Source: Actinokineospora globicatena
GTDB taxonomy: Bacteria > Actinomycetota > Actinomycetes > Mycobacteriales > Pseudonocardiaceae
Assembly (NCBI RefSeq): GCF_024171945.1
Contig: NZ_JAMTCR010000004.1
Coordinates: forward strand, 124,001-188,000
Direction of reading: 5' to 3'
Length of the DNA: 64,000 nt
Within the stretch, counting starts at the first letter, position 1; every line of letters begins with the position of its first letter. The position numbers and the translations under genes are program-made. Under the pieces are notes generated by a model. That model made no database searches, was not told where the DNA came from, and saw only the letters and a program-made list of their open reading frames with translations. Of the stretch, positions 46,352 through 55,488 are shown piece by piece.

Positions 46352-47974
46352 GTGAGCGAGCAGGGGACGGGGCGGCCGAAGGGCTCCCCCGTGGGGCGCT
46401 GGCTGGCCAACCGCAAGGTCGGTACGAAGGTCCTGGGGACGGTGGGGCTGCTCGCGGTCGTCGCCGCCGGGGTCGGGGTGCTCTCGATCGTGCGCATGGG
46501 GTCCATGGACACCGCCGCCGAGCAGCTCTACACCAACGGCCTGCTGCCGGTCGAGCAGATCTACGAGGTCCGCGTCGACATGGAGAGCACCCGCCGCAAC
46601 GTGCTCAACCACGCGCTGTCGACCACCCCGGCGACGCTCGCCAAGTACGAGCAGGCGCTGCGCGACGACGACGCCGCGTTCACCGAGGACCTCGACGCCT
46701 ACGCGAAGTACACCACCGACCCGTCGCTGGTCGAGCAGGTCCGCGCGAAGTGGGCCGAGTACCAGCGCATCCGCGACGAGGAGGTGCTGCCCGCGGGCCG
46801 CGCCCACGACGTGGACGCCGTCGGGTTCCTGCGCGACACCAAGCTCGTACCCGCAGCCAAGGCCGCCGAGGACCTGGTGGCCGCCATGGTCCTGCGCGAG
46901 GCGAAGGCCGCCGAGCAGCGCCAGGAGTCGGTCACCGCCGACTACGTGTCCTCGCGCACCACGATCATCGTCGTGCTGGTCGCGGGCATCCTGCTCGCGC
47001 TCGCCGTCGGCTACTACGTGGTGCGGGGCATCCGGGGCAGCCTGCGCAAGGTCGGCACCGCCATCGCCGCGCTCGCCGCCAAGGACCTCACCGGGCACGC
47101 GGGCATCCACGGCCGCGACGAGCTCGCCGTGATGGGCCGCGACTTCGACACCGCCATGGACACCGTCCGCGAGACCGTGTCCGAGCTGGCGGGCACCGCC
47201 ATCGCGCTGACCTCGGCGTCGGTCCGCTTGTCCGAGGTCAGCGGCGGGCTCAGCGCGGGCTCCGGCCAGGCCGCCGAGCACGCCGGGACCGCGGCCGACA
47301 CCGCGGGCCGGGTCAGTGAGAGCGTCCGGTCGATGTCGGTCAGCGCCGAGGAGATGACCTCGTCGATCGCCGAGATCGCCAGCAGCGCCGGGCAGGCCGC
47401 CGACGTGGCCCAGCAGTCGCTGACGGCGGCCACCGAGACCGGCGCGCAGATCGCCGCGCTCGCCGAGGCCAGCTCCGAGATCGGCGAGGTGGTCAAGATG
47501 ATCACCTCGATCGCCGAGCAGACCAACCTGCTCGCGCTCAACGCCACCATCGAGGCCGCTCGGGCGGGTGACGCCGGCAAGGGCTTCGCCGTGGTCGCCA
47601 GCGAGGTCAAGGACCTGGCCCAGGCCACCGCCAAGGCCACCGAGGGCATCTCCCAGCGGGTCGAGGCCATCCAGGCCGGTACCGCGGGCGCGGCCCGCTC
47701 GGTCCAGGAGATCCAGGACGTCGTCGGCCAGATCACCGACCACTCGACCACGGTGGCCTCCGCCGTGGAGCAGCAGTCGGCCACCACAGCCGAGATGAGC
47801 CGCGCCATCGCCGCGGCCGCCACCGGCAGCGGCGAGCTGTCGGCCACCTTCGGCGCCGTCGCCGAGGTCACCACCGCGACCACCGAGAGCGCCCGCGCCA
47901 GCCAGGCCGCCGCCGACGACCTGTCCACCCTGGCCACCAAGCTCGACGCCCTCGTCCGCGTCTTCCACTACTGA
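46352..47974 (+). CDS. methyl-accepting chemotaxis-type receptor
   Basis: 540 residues from GTG 46352 (GGGAAGAGG upstream); the open frame to 46112 runs through two hairpins. TM1 ~28-48, a four-helix-bundle sensor ([20 protein letters not shown] ... [12 protein letters not shown]), TM2 ~207-230, HAMP, then the signalling domain with the highly conserved hairpin tip [20 protein letters not shown] and [16 protein letters not shown]. This motif contacts CheA/CheW in classical systems. No cheA, cheW or flagellar gene is near, and the presumed host is not flagellated in the usual sense, so it may drive another output. Confidence 0.93.
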   Translation: MSEQGTGRPKGSPVGRWLANRKVGTKVLGTVGLLAVVAAGVGVLSIVRMGSMDTAAEQLYTNGLLPVEQIYEVRVDMESTRRNVLNHALSTTPATLAKYEQALRDDDAAFTEDLDAYAKYTTDPSLVEQVRAKWAEYQRIRDEEVLPAGRAHDVDAVGFLRDTKLVPAAKAAEDLVAAMVLREAKAAEQRQESVTADYVSSRTTIIVVLVAGILLALAVGYYVVRGIRGSLRKVGTAIAALAAKDLTGHAGIHGRDELAVMGRDFDTAMDTVRETVSELAGTAIALTSASVRLSEVSGGLSAGSGQAAEHAGTAADTAGRVSESVRSMSVSAEEMTSSIAEIASSAGQAADVAQQSLTAATETGAQIAALAEASSEIGEVVKMITSIAEQTNLLALNATIEAARAGDAGKGFAVVASEVKDLAQATAKATEGISQRVEAIQAGTAGAARSVQEIQDVVGQITDHSTTVASAVEQQSATTAEMSRAIAAAATGSGELSATFGAVAEVTTATTESARASQAAADDLSTLATKLDALVRVFHY

Positions 47975-47981
47975 GGCCGCC

Positions 47982-48260
47982 ATGACCGACCCCTACGGCT
48001 TCCGCCGCCCCACCGTCGCCGACGCCGAGAACGCCATCCGCCGCCTGCACCCGACCACCGCCGACCAGGTGTGGTCCACCCTGCGCGCCAAGGCCAACCT
48101 CACCGGCACCGAACCCGACGCCGACGCCCTGACCACCCTCATCACCGCCATGGAGGGCATCGACCCGGTCCTCTCCCTGTGCGCCCAGGCCTTCCGCATC
48201 CGCTCCGGCACCCACACCGCCCTCTCCGCCGCCCACGCCCTGGTCCGCAGCGCCGAATAA
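47982..48260 (+). CDS. small helical protein downstream of chemoreceptor
   Basis: 92 residues from ATG 47982, 7 bp after the receptor stop, so cotranslated with it. Mostly helical: PTVADAENAIRRLHPTTADQ, VWSTLRAKANLTG, then ALTTLITAMEGIDPVLSLCA and a basic C-terminal helix. No family recognised. The tight linkage suggests a partner of the orphan receptor. Confidence 0.65.
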   Translation: MTDPYGFRRPTVADAENAIRRLHPTTADQVWSTLRAKANLTGTEPDADALTTLITAMEGIDPVLSLCAQAFRIRSGTHTALSAAHALVRSAE

Positions 48261-48303
48261 CCAGGCTCACCGGGGGCCATCGTGGTCACAGTGGACGGTG
48301 GGC

Positions 48304-49590
48304 CTAACGGAGGTCGGTGCCCTTGGTCTCGGGGAGGGTGAGGATGACGAAGAAGGCGATCACGGCGGCGCCGGTGAGGTACCAGAAGAAGATGGTTGAG
48401 GCGCCCGCGTCGGCTAGGGCGGTTACGACTAGAGGGGCTGTGCCGCCGAATAGGGCTACCGTGAGGTTGTACCAGGCGCCGATGCCTAGGCCGCGGAGTT
48501 CGGTGGGGAAGAGTTCGCTCATGATGGCGGGGGCTATCGAGGTCATGGCGGTGTAGAAGCCGAGGCCTACGCAGAAGACCACGATCAGGTTGGCCGACCC
48601 GGGGCGTACCAGTGTGGACAGTGGGTAGCTCGTTACCGCTATCGCCGCTGCCCAGACCAAGAGCTGTGGTTTGCGGCCGAACCGGTCGGCGATGGCGCCC
48701 ATCGGGTACTGCAAGACCACGAACAGCGCGGTGCCTATGGACAGCGCCAGGAACACGTCGCTGTCGTCGGCCTTCCTGGTGTTGATGGCGAACGGGGTCA
48801 GGGCGCTGAAGAACGTGTAGTAGCACAGGGTCGACAGCATCGTGAAGCCGATCAGCTGCCCGACCGCCTTGGGGTGTTGGCGCAGGGTGAGCATCAGCGG
48901 GTTGGTCAGGCGGCGGGCCTTGTCCTTGTTGTCCTCGAACTGCTCGGTCTCGTCCAACGCGCGGCGCAGGACCAAGCCGACGAGGCCGAGGACGCCACCG
49001 ATGACGAACGGGATGCGCCACCCGTAGTCCTGCATGGCCGCCTTGCCGAGGGTGCTGTTGAGCGAGTACCCCAGCAGCGACGCGATCAGCACCGCCGACC
49101 CGGTCGAGATGTAGAAGAACGCCGAGTACCGCCCCCGCCGCGCCGACGGCGCGATCTCCGCGAGGTAGGCCGACGCGTTCGACACCTCGCCGCCCATCGA
49201 CAGCCCCTGCACGATCCTGGCCACCAGCAGCAACACCGGCGCCAACCACCCCACCTGCCCGAACGTCGGCAACACCCCGATCGCCAACGACGCCCCCGCC
49301 ATCGCCACGATCGTCAGGATCATCGCAGGCCGCCGCCCCCGCGTATCCGCGAACCGCCCCAGCAGGAACCCACCCAACGGTCGGAAGAAGAACGCCAACG
49401 CATAGGTCGCGAACGTCGCCAGCAACGCCTTGCTCCCCGGCTCGAACAACGCGTTCGCGATGTACGTGCTGAACGTGGCATAGACCGTCCAGTCGTACCA
49501 CTCCACCGCATTGCCGACGCTGGCGGCGACAAGTTTGCGTACGGGTAAGCGGTGCTTCTCCGTGATGTCCTCGCCGACGACCTCGACCAC
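48304..49590 (-). CDS. MHS-family MFS transporter (ProP/KgtP-like)
   Basis: 428 residues from GTG 49590, with AGGAGG upstream. Signature N-terminus ASVGNAVEWYDWTVYATFST, MFS motif GRFADTRGRRPA, metabolite:H+ symporter loop EIAPSARRGRYSAFFYISTG, C-terminal LPETKGTDLR; 12 TM segments. The family takes up organic acids, betaine or alpha-ketoglutarate with protons. The 5' leader has a 9-bp hairpin (49603-49611 with 49620-49628) next to the ribosome site. Synonymous codon use is visibly less G+C-rich in the C-terminal half (about 48380-48700). Confidence 0.9.
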   Translation of the reverse strand: MVEVVGEDITEKHRLPVRKLVAASVGNAVEWYDWTVYATFSTYIANALFEPGSKALLATFATYALAFFFRPLGGFLLGRFADTRGRRPAMILTIVAMAGASLAIGVLPTFGQVGWLAPVLLLVARIVQGLSMGGEVSNASAYLAEIAPSARRGRYSAFFYISTGSAVLIASLLGYSLNSTLGKAAMQDYGWRIPFVIGGVLGLVGLVLRRALDETEQFEDNKDKARRLTNPLMLTLRQHPKAVGQLIGFTMLSTLCYYTFFSALTPFAINTRKADDSDVFLALSIGTALFVVLQYPMGAIADRFGRKPQLLVWAAAIAVTSYPLSTLVRPGSANLIVVFCVGLGFYTAMTSIAPAIMSELFPTELRGLGIGAWYNLTVALFGGTAPLVVTALADAGASTIFFWYLTGAAVIAFFVILTLPETKGTDLR

Positions 49591-49682
49591 GACCCACCTC
49601 CTGGCGCTGTCTGTTGTTGGACAGTGCCATAGCGCGGGGGAGATGTGTAGGGTTGTTTCCGCCTTGTTCTACCGGTATCCGG

Positions 49683-51776
49683 TTAGGCGGTGAGCTTGCG
49701 CTCCAGGATGTCGGTGTCTGGGTCGGCGAGTTTTTCGAGTAAGAGCAGGGCTGCTTCCCAGTGTTCTCTTGCGCTGTCTGGCCTACCGAGGAGCTGGAGG
49801 GCGTCTCCTAGGGCGTCGTGGGCGCGGGCTTCGGTGAGCCAGTCGTCGAGGGCTTCGGCCAGGGGGAGGGCCTGGGTCGCGTACTCGAGGGCGCGGGTGG
49901 GGTCGTTCTTGCTGTTGTGGATGGCGCCGATGGCCGCGTAGACGATCGCGATGTTGCGCTGGTCGCCCTGTTGCCTGCGGATCTCCAGCGAGCGCTCCAG
50001 GTTGGCCAGGGCGGCGTCGTACTCGCCGAGGCTGTGCTGGGCCTCGCCGAGCAGGCGCAGCGCGGTGGCCTCGCCGAACGCGTCGCCCTCGGCGACGTGC
50101 ATCGCCAGTGCCTCGGTGAGCGTGGCCACGGCCGAGGCGACGTCACCCAAGCGGTGCTGGACGTCGCCGGTGTCGCGCAGCGCCCACGCTTCCGCCCACC
50201 GCTCACCCAGTTCCCGCCACCCGGCCCGCGCGAGCTCGAAGTGCTCTAGAGCTGTCGCGTAGTCACGCAGCCCTCTATAGGCGAGCGCGATGCTCGTGTG
50301 CAGCCAAGCCAACGCTGCTGGCTCGCCGCAGGTCCTAGCCGCGCGCAACGCCACTAGGTGCGTGTCCACCCAGTCGTTGAACGGGCGGCGAGCCAGGAAG
50401 GCGCCGAACATCGCGACCGGCAACTGCCACGCCAGCGCCAGCTCGCCCACGCGCTCGGCGTGCGTCACCGACGTCACCAGGTTCGCCCGTTCCTGGTCGC
50501 ACCAGTGCAGCGCGTCAGCCCTGTCCGTGAAGGCCGGTAGCGGAGCAGGCGTCTCGGCGAGGTCCAGGGCGATGCGGGTGAAGCTTGGAGTGAACATCCG
50601 CGCCGCCGCGTCGGCCGCATGGGTGTACCAAATGAGCAGACGCCGCAACGCCTCTACGCGTTCGGGGTCCTCGCTAGCCCGTTCAGCCGCGTAGACCCTA
50701 AGGAGGTCGTGGAACCGGTAGCGCCTAGGTGAGTCCTCGCGCAGGAGATGGGCGTTGACCAACGTCTCTAGTAGCCGTCGGGTCGCCGCGGGCGATAGTC
50801 CTGCCAACGCGGGCACCGCGTCTAGGCCGATGTCGGCGCCGGGAACCACTCCGAGGAGACGGAACAACCTGGCCGCGTCAGAAGACAGCGTGCGGTAGGA
50901 CAAAGAGAACACCACTCGAACGGCGGCGGCGGGGTCCTCGTCGTCAGCCAAGGCGTCCAGCCGCTCTTGGCGCAACTCCCGCGCGAACTCGGCCAGGCTC
51001 AACGACTCGCTCGCCGCGAGTCTGCCGCCCACGATGCGCAACGCCAGTGGGAGATAACCGCAATCCCTGGCCAACTCCGCGGCGGCGTCCGGCTCCGCCG
51101 CGATCCGCTCATCGCCCACGATCTTGGCCAACACCTCGACCGCGCGCGTCGGGGGTAGCACGTCCAACGCCATCCGCTGGGCCCCTTCCCTGGTCGCCAA
51201 CCCGGTCAGTCTACTGCGGCTGGTGATCAGCACGCGGCACGACGACGAGCCGGGGAGCAGCGGCCGGACCTGGTGCGGGGTGGCGGCGTTGTCCAGCAGG
51301 ATGAGGATCCGCTTGCCGTGCACCAAGGATCGGTACAACGCGGCGCGCGGCTCGGTCCCCACCGGGATGCGTTCGCCCGGTATGTCCAAAGATCGCAGGA
51401 TCTGTTCCAGCGCGTCTTCGGCTGTCACCGCTTCGTCGACGTGGTAGCCGCGGAGGTCTATGTAGAGGTCGCCATCGGGGAAGTGGTCGCGAACCTGGTG
51501 TGCCCAATGCGTGGCGAGTGAGGTCTTACCGACGCCACCGATCCCCACAATCATCGTTGGCGCTACCGGGTCAGTGCTCTCCAACCAGTTCCCCAACGAC
51601 TTGAGGTACTTCTCTCGATCGTTGAAGTGCGCTGTGTCCGCAGGCAGTTGACGGGGGACAGGTAGCGCTGACGGTGCGGTAGTGAAGTGAACGCCACCGA
51701 CGATCGTGTGTGCTTGGACGGCGTTGGACGACGTCGCGGTCAACTGGTTTCGCGTCGTGTCGTCGGTCACGGGCAC
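49683..51776 (-). CDS. NB-ARC ATPase with C-terminal TPR repeats
   Basis: 697 residues from ATG 51776. The N-terminus includes SSNAVQAHTIVGGVHF, common in actinomycete STAND proteins. NB-ARC: P-loop VGIGGVGKTSLATHWA near 75, kinase-2 RILILLDNAATPHQ near 155, CRVLITSRSRL near 180, CGYLPLALRIVGGRL (GLPL box) near 240. A winged-helix region follows, then TPRs from ~430 to 680. This is the AfsR/GutR-like ATPase-TPR arrangement without the SARP DNA-binding domain. It is divergent from the lanthipeptide synthetase gene, so a regulatory role there is possible. Confidence 0.88.
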   Translation of the reverse strand: MPVTDDTTRNQLTATSSNAVQAHTIVGGVHFTTAPSALPVPRQLPADTAHFNDREKYLKSLGNWLESTDPVAPTMIVGIGGVGKTSLATHWAHQVRDHFPDGDLYIDLRGYHVDEAVTAEDALEQILRSLDIPGERIPVGTEPRAALYRSLVHGKRILILLDNAATPHQVRPLLPGSSSCRVLITSRSRLTGLATREGAQRMALDVLPPTRAVEVLAKIVGDERIAAEPDAAAELARDCGYLPLALRIVGGRLAASESLSLAEFARELRQERLDALADDEDPAAAVRVVFSLSYRTLSSDAARLFRLLGVVPGADIGLDAVPALAGLSPAATRRLLETLVNAHLLREDSPRRYRFHDLLRVYAAERASEDPERVEALRRLLIWYTHAADAAARMFTPSFTRIALDLAETPAPLPAFTDRADALHWCDQERANLVTSVTHAERVGELALAWQLPVAMFGAFLARRPFNDWVDTHLVALRAARTCGEPAALAWLHTSIALAYRGLRDYATALEHFELARAGWRELGERWAEAWALRDTGDVQHRLGDVASAVATLTEALAMHVAEGDAFGEATALRLLGEAQHSLGEYDAALANLERSLEIRRQQGDQRNIAIVYAAIGAIHNSKNDPTRALEYATQALPLAEALDDWLTEARAHDALGDALQLLGRPDSAREHWEAALLLLEKLADPDTDILERKLTA

Positions 51777-52066
51777 GTCCTCGCCGGGTGATCAACAGGA
51801 TCGAAGTGCGGTCACTGTACTGGCGCGCACCGCCCACCGAGAGTGGTTTCGGTGACTGGGCCGGAATTCGCCAAGCCTCGGGCGGTTACCTGACAGGGCG
51901 ACTCGAGCGGACCGCGCTCACCGGCGGTCACCCGCGGCACGCCGAACGATGGAATTCGTTGCATCCGAAGTGTTCCACCACTGTGAACCGCTTGTTTCGG
52001 GACTGTGAACGGAGTCTAGTGGCGGTTGGGCCCCGCTCGGGGTCGTCACCCTGGGGGATGGAACCG

Positions 52067-54913
52067 ATGACGTACGAGGACGCCGATCTGCTCGCCGAGT
52101 GCGCCGCGGCGGTGCTCGACCGGCACGAGCCGCTGACCTGGCGGCACGCGCTCGACGAGCACTGGCACTACGTGCTGCCCGTCGACCACCGCTCCCGTGA
52201 GCAGGGCTGGAAGCTGCACGTCCCGGCCACCCCGCTCTCGGTCTGCCTGGTGCTCTCGCGCGCGGTGGACGTGCTCGCCGAGCACCGGTGCGCGTTCAAG
52301 TTCGCCGTCACCATGCGCCGGGTGCACGAACTCGTCGGCCCCAACGCCGACCGCAAGGCCGCGGGCAAGTTCCTCACCGCGTACCCCGACGACGACAGCC
52401 ACGCGCGCATCGTTGCCGAAGCCTTGCACCACGCGACGTTGGGCCTACCGGGGCAGTGGATCCTGACCGATCGCCGGTACCGCCAACACTCGCAGGTTTT
52501 CTACCGATATGGCGGCTTCACCCCGCCGAAGGTGCTGACCGACGACGGTGAGTACCGCGCGATGTTGCGCACACCGGACGGATCGGTCGTACCGGACAAG
52601 AGGGCGGTGGGGCAGGTAGCGCCACCGTGGGCGGTAGACCCGTTCCAGGACGACGCCGCACCGTCCACAGTGGCCGGTTCGGTGCTCGTCGGCGGGCGGT
52701 TCACCGTCCGGTCCGCGATCCGGCAGAACAACCGGGGCGGCGTGTACCTCGCCGAGGACGCCGACGGCGCCCGCCTGGTGCTCAAGCGCTTTCGCGAGCA
52801 CACCGGCGCTGCCGTCGACGGCAGCGATTCCCGCACCCGCGCGCGGGCCGAGGCTCGCCTGCTGTCGATCCTCGGGCCCAGCGGGTCCTCGCCCCGGTTC
52901 ATCGACGTCTTCACCTCGGGCACGGACATCTTCGTCGCCCAGCAGTGGGTCGACGGGGTGCCGCTGCGCCGGTTCGTGGCCCGCGAACTGCGCCCCAGCG
53001 GCACCGCGCTCGCACTCGAGGTCGACCTGGCGCTGGACCTGACCCGCCAGTTGGTCGACCTGCTCGACAAGGTGCACGCCGCCGGGTACGTCCTCGGTGA
53101 CCTGACCCCGAACAACGTGCTGGTCACCCCGCAGCGGCGGTTGGTCCTGATCGACCTCGAGTCCGCGCTGCGCCCCACCGACCTCGCCGCCCGGCTGCTC
53201 ACCCCCGGCTACGCCGCCCCGGAGGACGAGGGCCGATCGCGGATGATCGCCGCCGACCCCAGCCCGAGCACCGACCTCTACAGCCTCGGCGCCACCCTCT
53301 TCTACCTCATCTCCGGCGCCCACCCGCCCGCCTCGCCCGGTACCCGCCTCCGTGACCTGCTGCGCCAGATGGCGAACCGCAACCCGGTCGCGGCCCGCCT
53401 CGCCCCCATCGTCACCCGCCTGCTGTCGCCGGAGCCCGCTGAACGCCCGGGGCTCGCGGAGATCCGTGCCTTCTTGGCGGATACCGATGCGGGCACGCTG
53501 GACCACTCCACGTCGGGCGCGAAGGTCACTGGTGTGGGCGCTGAATCGGCCGACGGGGACTCGGCGGTGGCGGGGCTGGTCGAGGGGATGGTCGCGGATC
53601 TCGTCAGCACCGCGAAGCCCGAGCAGGCCTGGTTGTGGCGGAACTCCGAGACCGCCATGCGGTACGACCCGTGTTCCGTGCACGTCGGTGCGCCCGGGGT
53701 GCTGTTGGTGCTGTGCCAGGCGGCGCGGGCGGGGTACAGCGATGTGCTCGACACAGTGGACGTCGCCGCGCGGTGGACGATGCGCCGGTTGCCGGACGAG
53801 CCGAGGGTGTTGCCCGGGTTGATGTTCGGGCGAGCCGGCACGGCGGTCAGCCTGTACGAGGCGGGTGTGCTGCTGGAGGCGGACGACGTCAGCGCGGCCG
53901 GGTTGGCGTTGGCGCGGAGCCTGCCGACGCGGTGGCACGTGCCCGACGTGTTCCACGGTGTCGCGGGAGCCGGGCTGGCGCTGGTGCGGTTGTGGCGGCA
54001 GACCGGGGACGACGACCTGCTCGACCGGGCCAGGCAGTGCGCGGACGGGTTGCTGGAGAGCGCGCTGGAAGGTCCACAGTGGACCGCGACCGGGGACTTC
54101 CTGCTCGCGGGCGCCACCCACTGGGGGTTCGCGCACGGTGTCGCGGGCATCGCCACCTACCTGCTCGACATCGCCGAGGCGACCGGCGACGATCGCTACC
54201 TCGCTGTGGCCTCGCGTGCCGCTGAGGCGTTGGCCGGGGTCGCGATCCACGACGGTGACGCGGCGTTCTGGCCCAGCGGTGAGGACGACGAGCAGGCCGA
54301 CAACGTCCGGCTGACCGGCTTCTGCAGCGGCGCGACCGGCGTCGGCACGTTCCTGCTGCGGCTGCACCAGGTCACCGGTGACCCTGGCGCCCGCGCGCTG
54401 GCCGAGGCCGCCGCGACCGCCGTCCACCACGGCAACTGGACCTCGCCGCCGCTGTGGTGCCACGGCCTGGCCACCGACGGCGACTTCCTCCTCGACTGCG
54501 CCGAACTCGATCGCGCCGAACTCGACCAGGCGAGCGGGGGCACGGCGCACCGCAACGGCGCGCGCCGTGCCCCGGTAACCGGCCACACCACCCACATCCC
54601 CGGCGCACGTGATCCCCATGTCGCGGCGAGCTCCGCCGCGCGTACCCCCAGCGCCTACCCTCTGTCCACCGCCGACCCGTCCGCTTCTGATCCGGCCGCC
54701 CGCTACCGTTCCTGGGCCGAGGACACCGCCGCCGTCATGGCCACCCGCGCGGTCCCCCGCCGTGGCCGCCTCCTCACCCCCGACGACACCGGCGACGTCG
54801 TCGCCTCGTTCGCCAACGGCTACGCGGGCGCCCTCTCCTTCCTCCTACGCCTGCGCCACGGCGGTGCCCGCCCCCTCCTGCCCAGCTACGCCAGGGACTC
54901 CGTCCCGGCCTGA
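52067..54913 (+). CDS. class IV-like lanthionine synthetase (LanL)
   Basis: 948 residues from ATG 52067 (GGGGGA at 8-nt spacing); ATG 52058 is 3 codons upstream. N-terminal phospho-Ser/Thr lyase-like domain ~1-205 (GWKLHVPATPLSVCLVLSRA). Kinase domain ~205-490: G-loop NNRGGVYLAED, Lys in RLVLKRFRE, GDLTPNNVLVTPQRRLVLID. LanC-like cyclase ~510-948 with (H)GVAGAGLAL/(H)GVAGIATYL barrel motifs and all three zinc ligands: Cys753 in GFCSGATG, Cys798 and His799 in WCHG. Intact zinc ligands separate class IV from class III (LanKC). It dehydrates then cyclises the peptide encoded 23 bp downstream. Unusual: a ~75-residue low-complexity insert after the Cys-His pair. Confidence 0.9.
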   Translation: MTYEDADLLAECAAAVLDRHEPLTWRHALDEHWHYVLPVDHRSREQGWKLHVPATPLSVCLVLSRAVDVLAEHRCAFKFAVTMRRVHELVGPNADRKAAGKFLTAYPDDDSHARIVAEALHHATLGLPGQWILTDRRYRQHSQVFYRYGGFTPPKVLTDDGEYRAMLRTPDGSVVPDKRAVGQVAPPWAVDPFQDDAAPSTVAGSVLVGGRFTVRSAIRQNNRGGVYLAEDADGARLVLKRFREHTGAAVDGSDSRTRARAEARLLSILGPSGSSPRFIDVFTSGTDIFVAQQWVDGVPLRRFVARELRPSGTALALEVDLALDLTRQLVDLLDKVHAAGYVLGDLTPNNVLVTPQRRLVLIDLESALRPTDLAARLLTPGYAAPEDEGRSRMIAADPSPSTDLYSLGATLFYLISGAHPPASPGTRLRDLLRQMANRNPVAARLAPIVTRLLSPEPAERPGLAEIRAFLADTDAGTLDHSTSGAKVTGVGAESADGDSAVAGLVEGMVADLVSTAKPEQAWLWRNSETAMRYDPCSVHVGAPGVLLVLCQAARAGYSDVLDTVDVAARWTMRRLPDEPRVLPGLMFGRAGTAVSLYEAGVLLEADDVSAAGLALARSLPTRWHVPDVFHGVAGAGLALVRLWRQTGDDDLLDRARQCADGLLESALEGPQWTATGDFLLAGATHWGFAHGVAGIATYLLDIAEATGDDRYLAVASRAAEALAGVAIHDGDAAFWPSGEDDEQADNVRLTGFCSGATGVGTFLLRLHQVTGDPGARALAEAAATAVHHGNWTSPPLWCHGLATDGDFLLDCAELDRAELDQASGGTAHRNGARRAPVTGHTTHIPGARDPHVAASSAARTPSAYPLSTADPSASDPAARYRSWAEDTAAVMATRAVPRRGRLLTPDDTGDVVASFANGYAGALSFLLRLRHGGARPLLPSYARDSVPA

Positions 54914-54936
54914 CCCCGTGAGAGGAGGTGCCCCCG

Positions 54937-55071
54937 ATGGAACTGACCGTGAACCAGCTCGACCTCCTGCCCGCCACCGAGCAGACCGGCGACGAGCCCC
55001 AGCTGCTGTCCAGCTGCTGCAGCCACTGCTTCTCGTCCCTGATGCTCGTCACCAACGGCTGTGAGTGGTGA
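54937..55071 (+). CDS. lanthipeptide precursor peptide
   Basis: 44 residues from ATG 54937, with AGGAGG (54922-54927) upstream, 23 bp after the synthetase stop. The leader (about residues 1-22) is short and acidic and contains LDLLP (8-12), like the recognition motif of class III/IV leaders. The core (about 23-44) has Ser25, Ser26, Ser29, Ser33, Ser34 and Thr39 as dehydration sites and Cys27, Cys28, Cys31 and Cys42 for thioether or disulfide bonds; ending GCEW. No protease or transporter gene lies next to it. Too short for many gene finders. A terminator follows 9 bp later. Confidence 0.88.
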   Translation: MELTVNQLDLLPATEQTGDEPQLLSSCCSHCFSSLMLVTNGCEW

Positions 55072-55079
55072 CCACTGAC

Positions 55080-55110
55080 GGTGGCCGTGTCCCACCAGGA
55101 CACGGCCACC
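55080..55110 (+). terminator. terminator hairpin after precursor gene
   Basis: Perfect 13-bp stem GGTGGCCGTGTCC (55080-55092) / 55098-55110 with a 5-nt loop, 9 bp after the precursor stop. It closes the synthetase-precursor unit. Confidence 0.85.
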
Positions 55111-55488
55111 ACCCCGGCACGTCCCCGCCCACCCCCCCGTGACTGACCGGCTGGCCCCCGAGTGACTTCGCCGCCCGCGCACACACCACGGACGCCGTCG
55201 ACAGCTCGGTGCTGGTGCGGCTGGAGCCGGACGCGGACCCGGCCGTGGTGACGGTCGCCCTAGACCCGCCGCGACCGTGGTCGCAGGTCGAGGTCCCCGC
55301 GCGACATCACCCCGCGGTCGATCGCAGTGCGCCGCGCTCAACGCCCGCACAGACGGGCCGTCCAGCGACCTTCGACCGAATCCCGCGACTTAGCTGTCGC
55401 CCGCCCGCTGCGCGACAAACCCGCAGCGCCTCCTCCGCGGACGCCCCTGATATGCGCTTTCTCGCGCCTCACAGGGCCCTCCGGGCAC

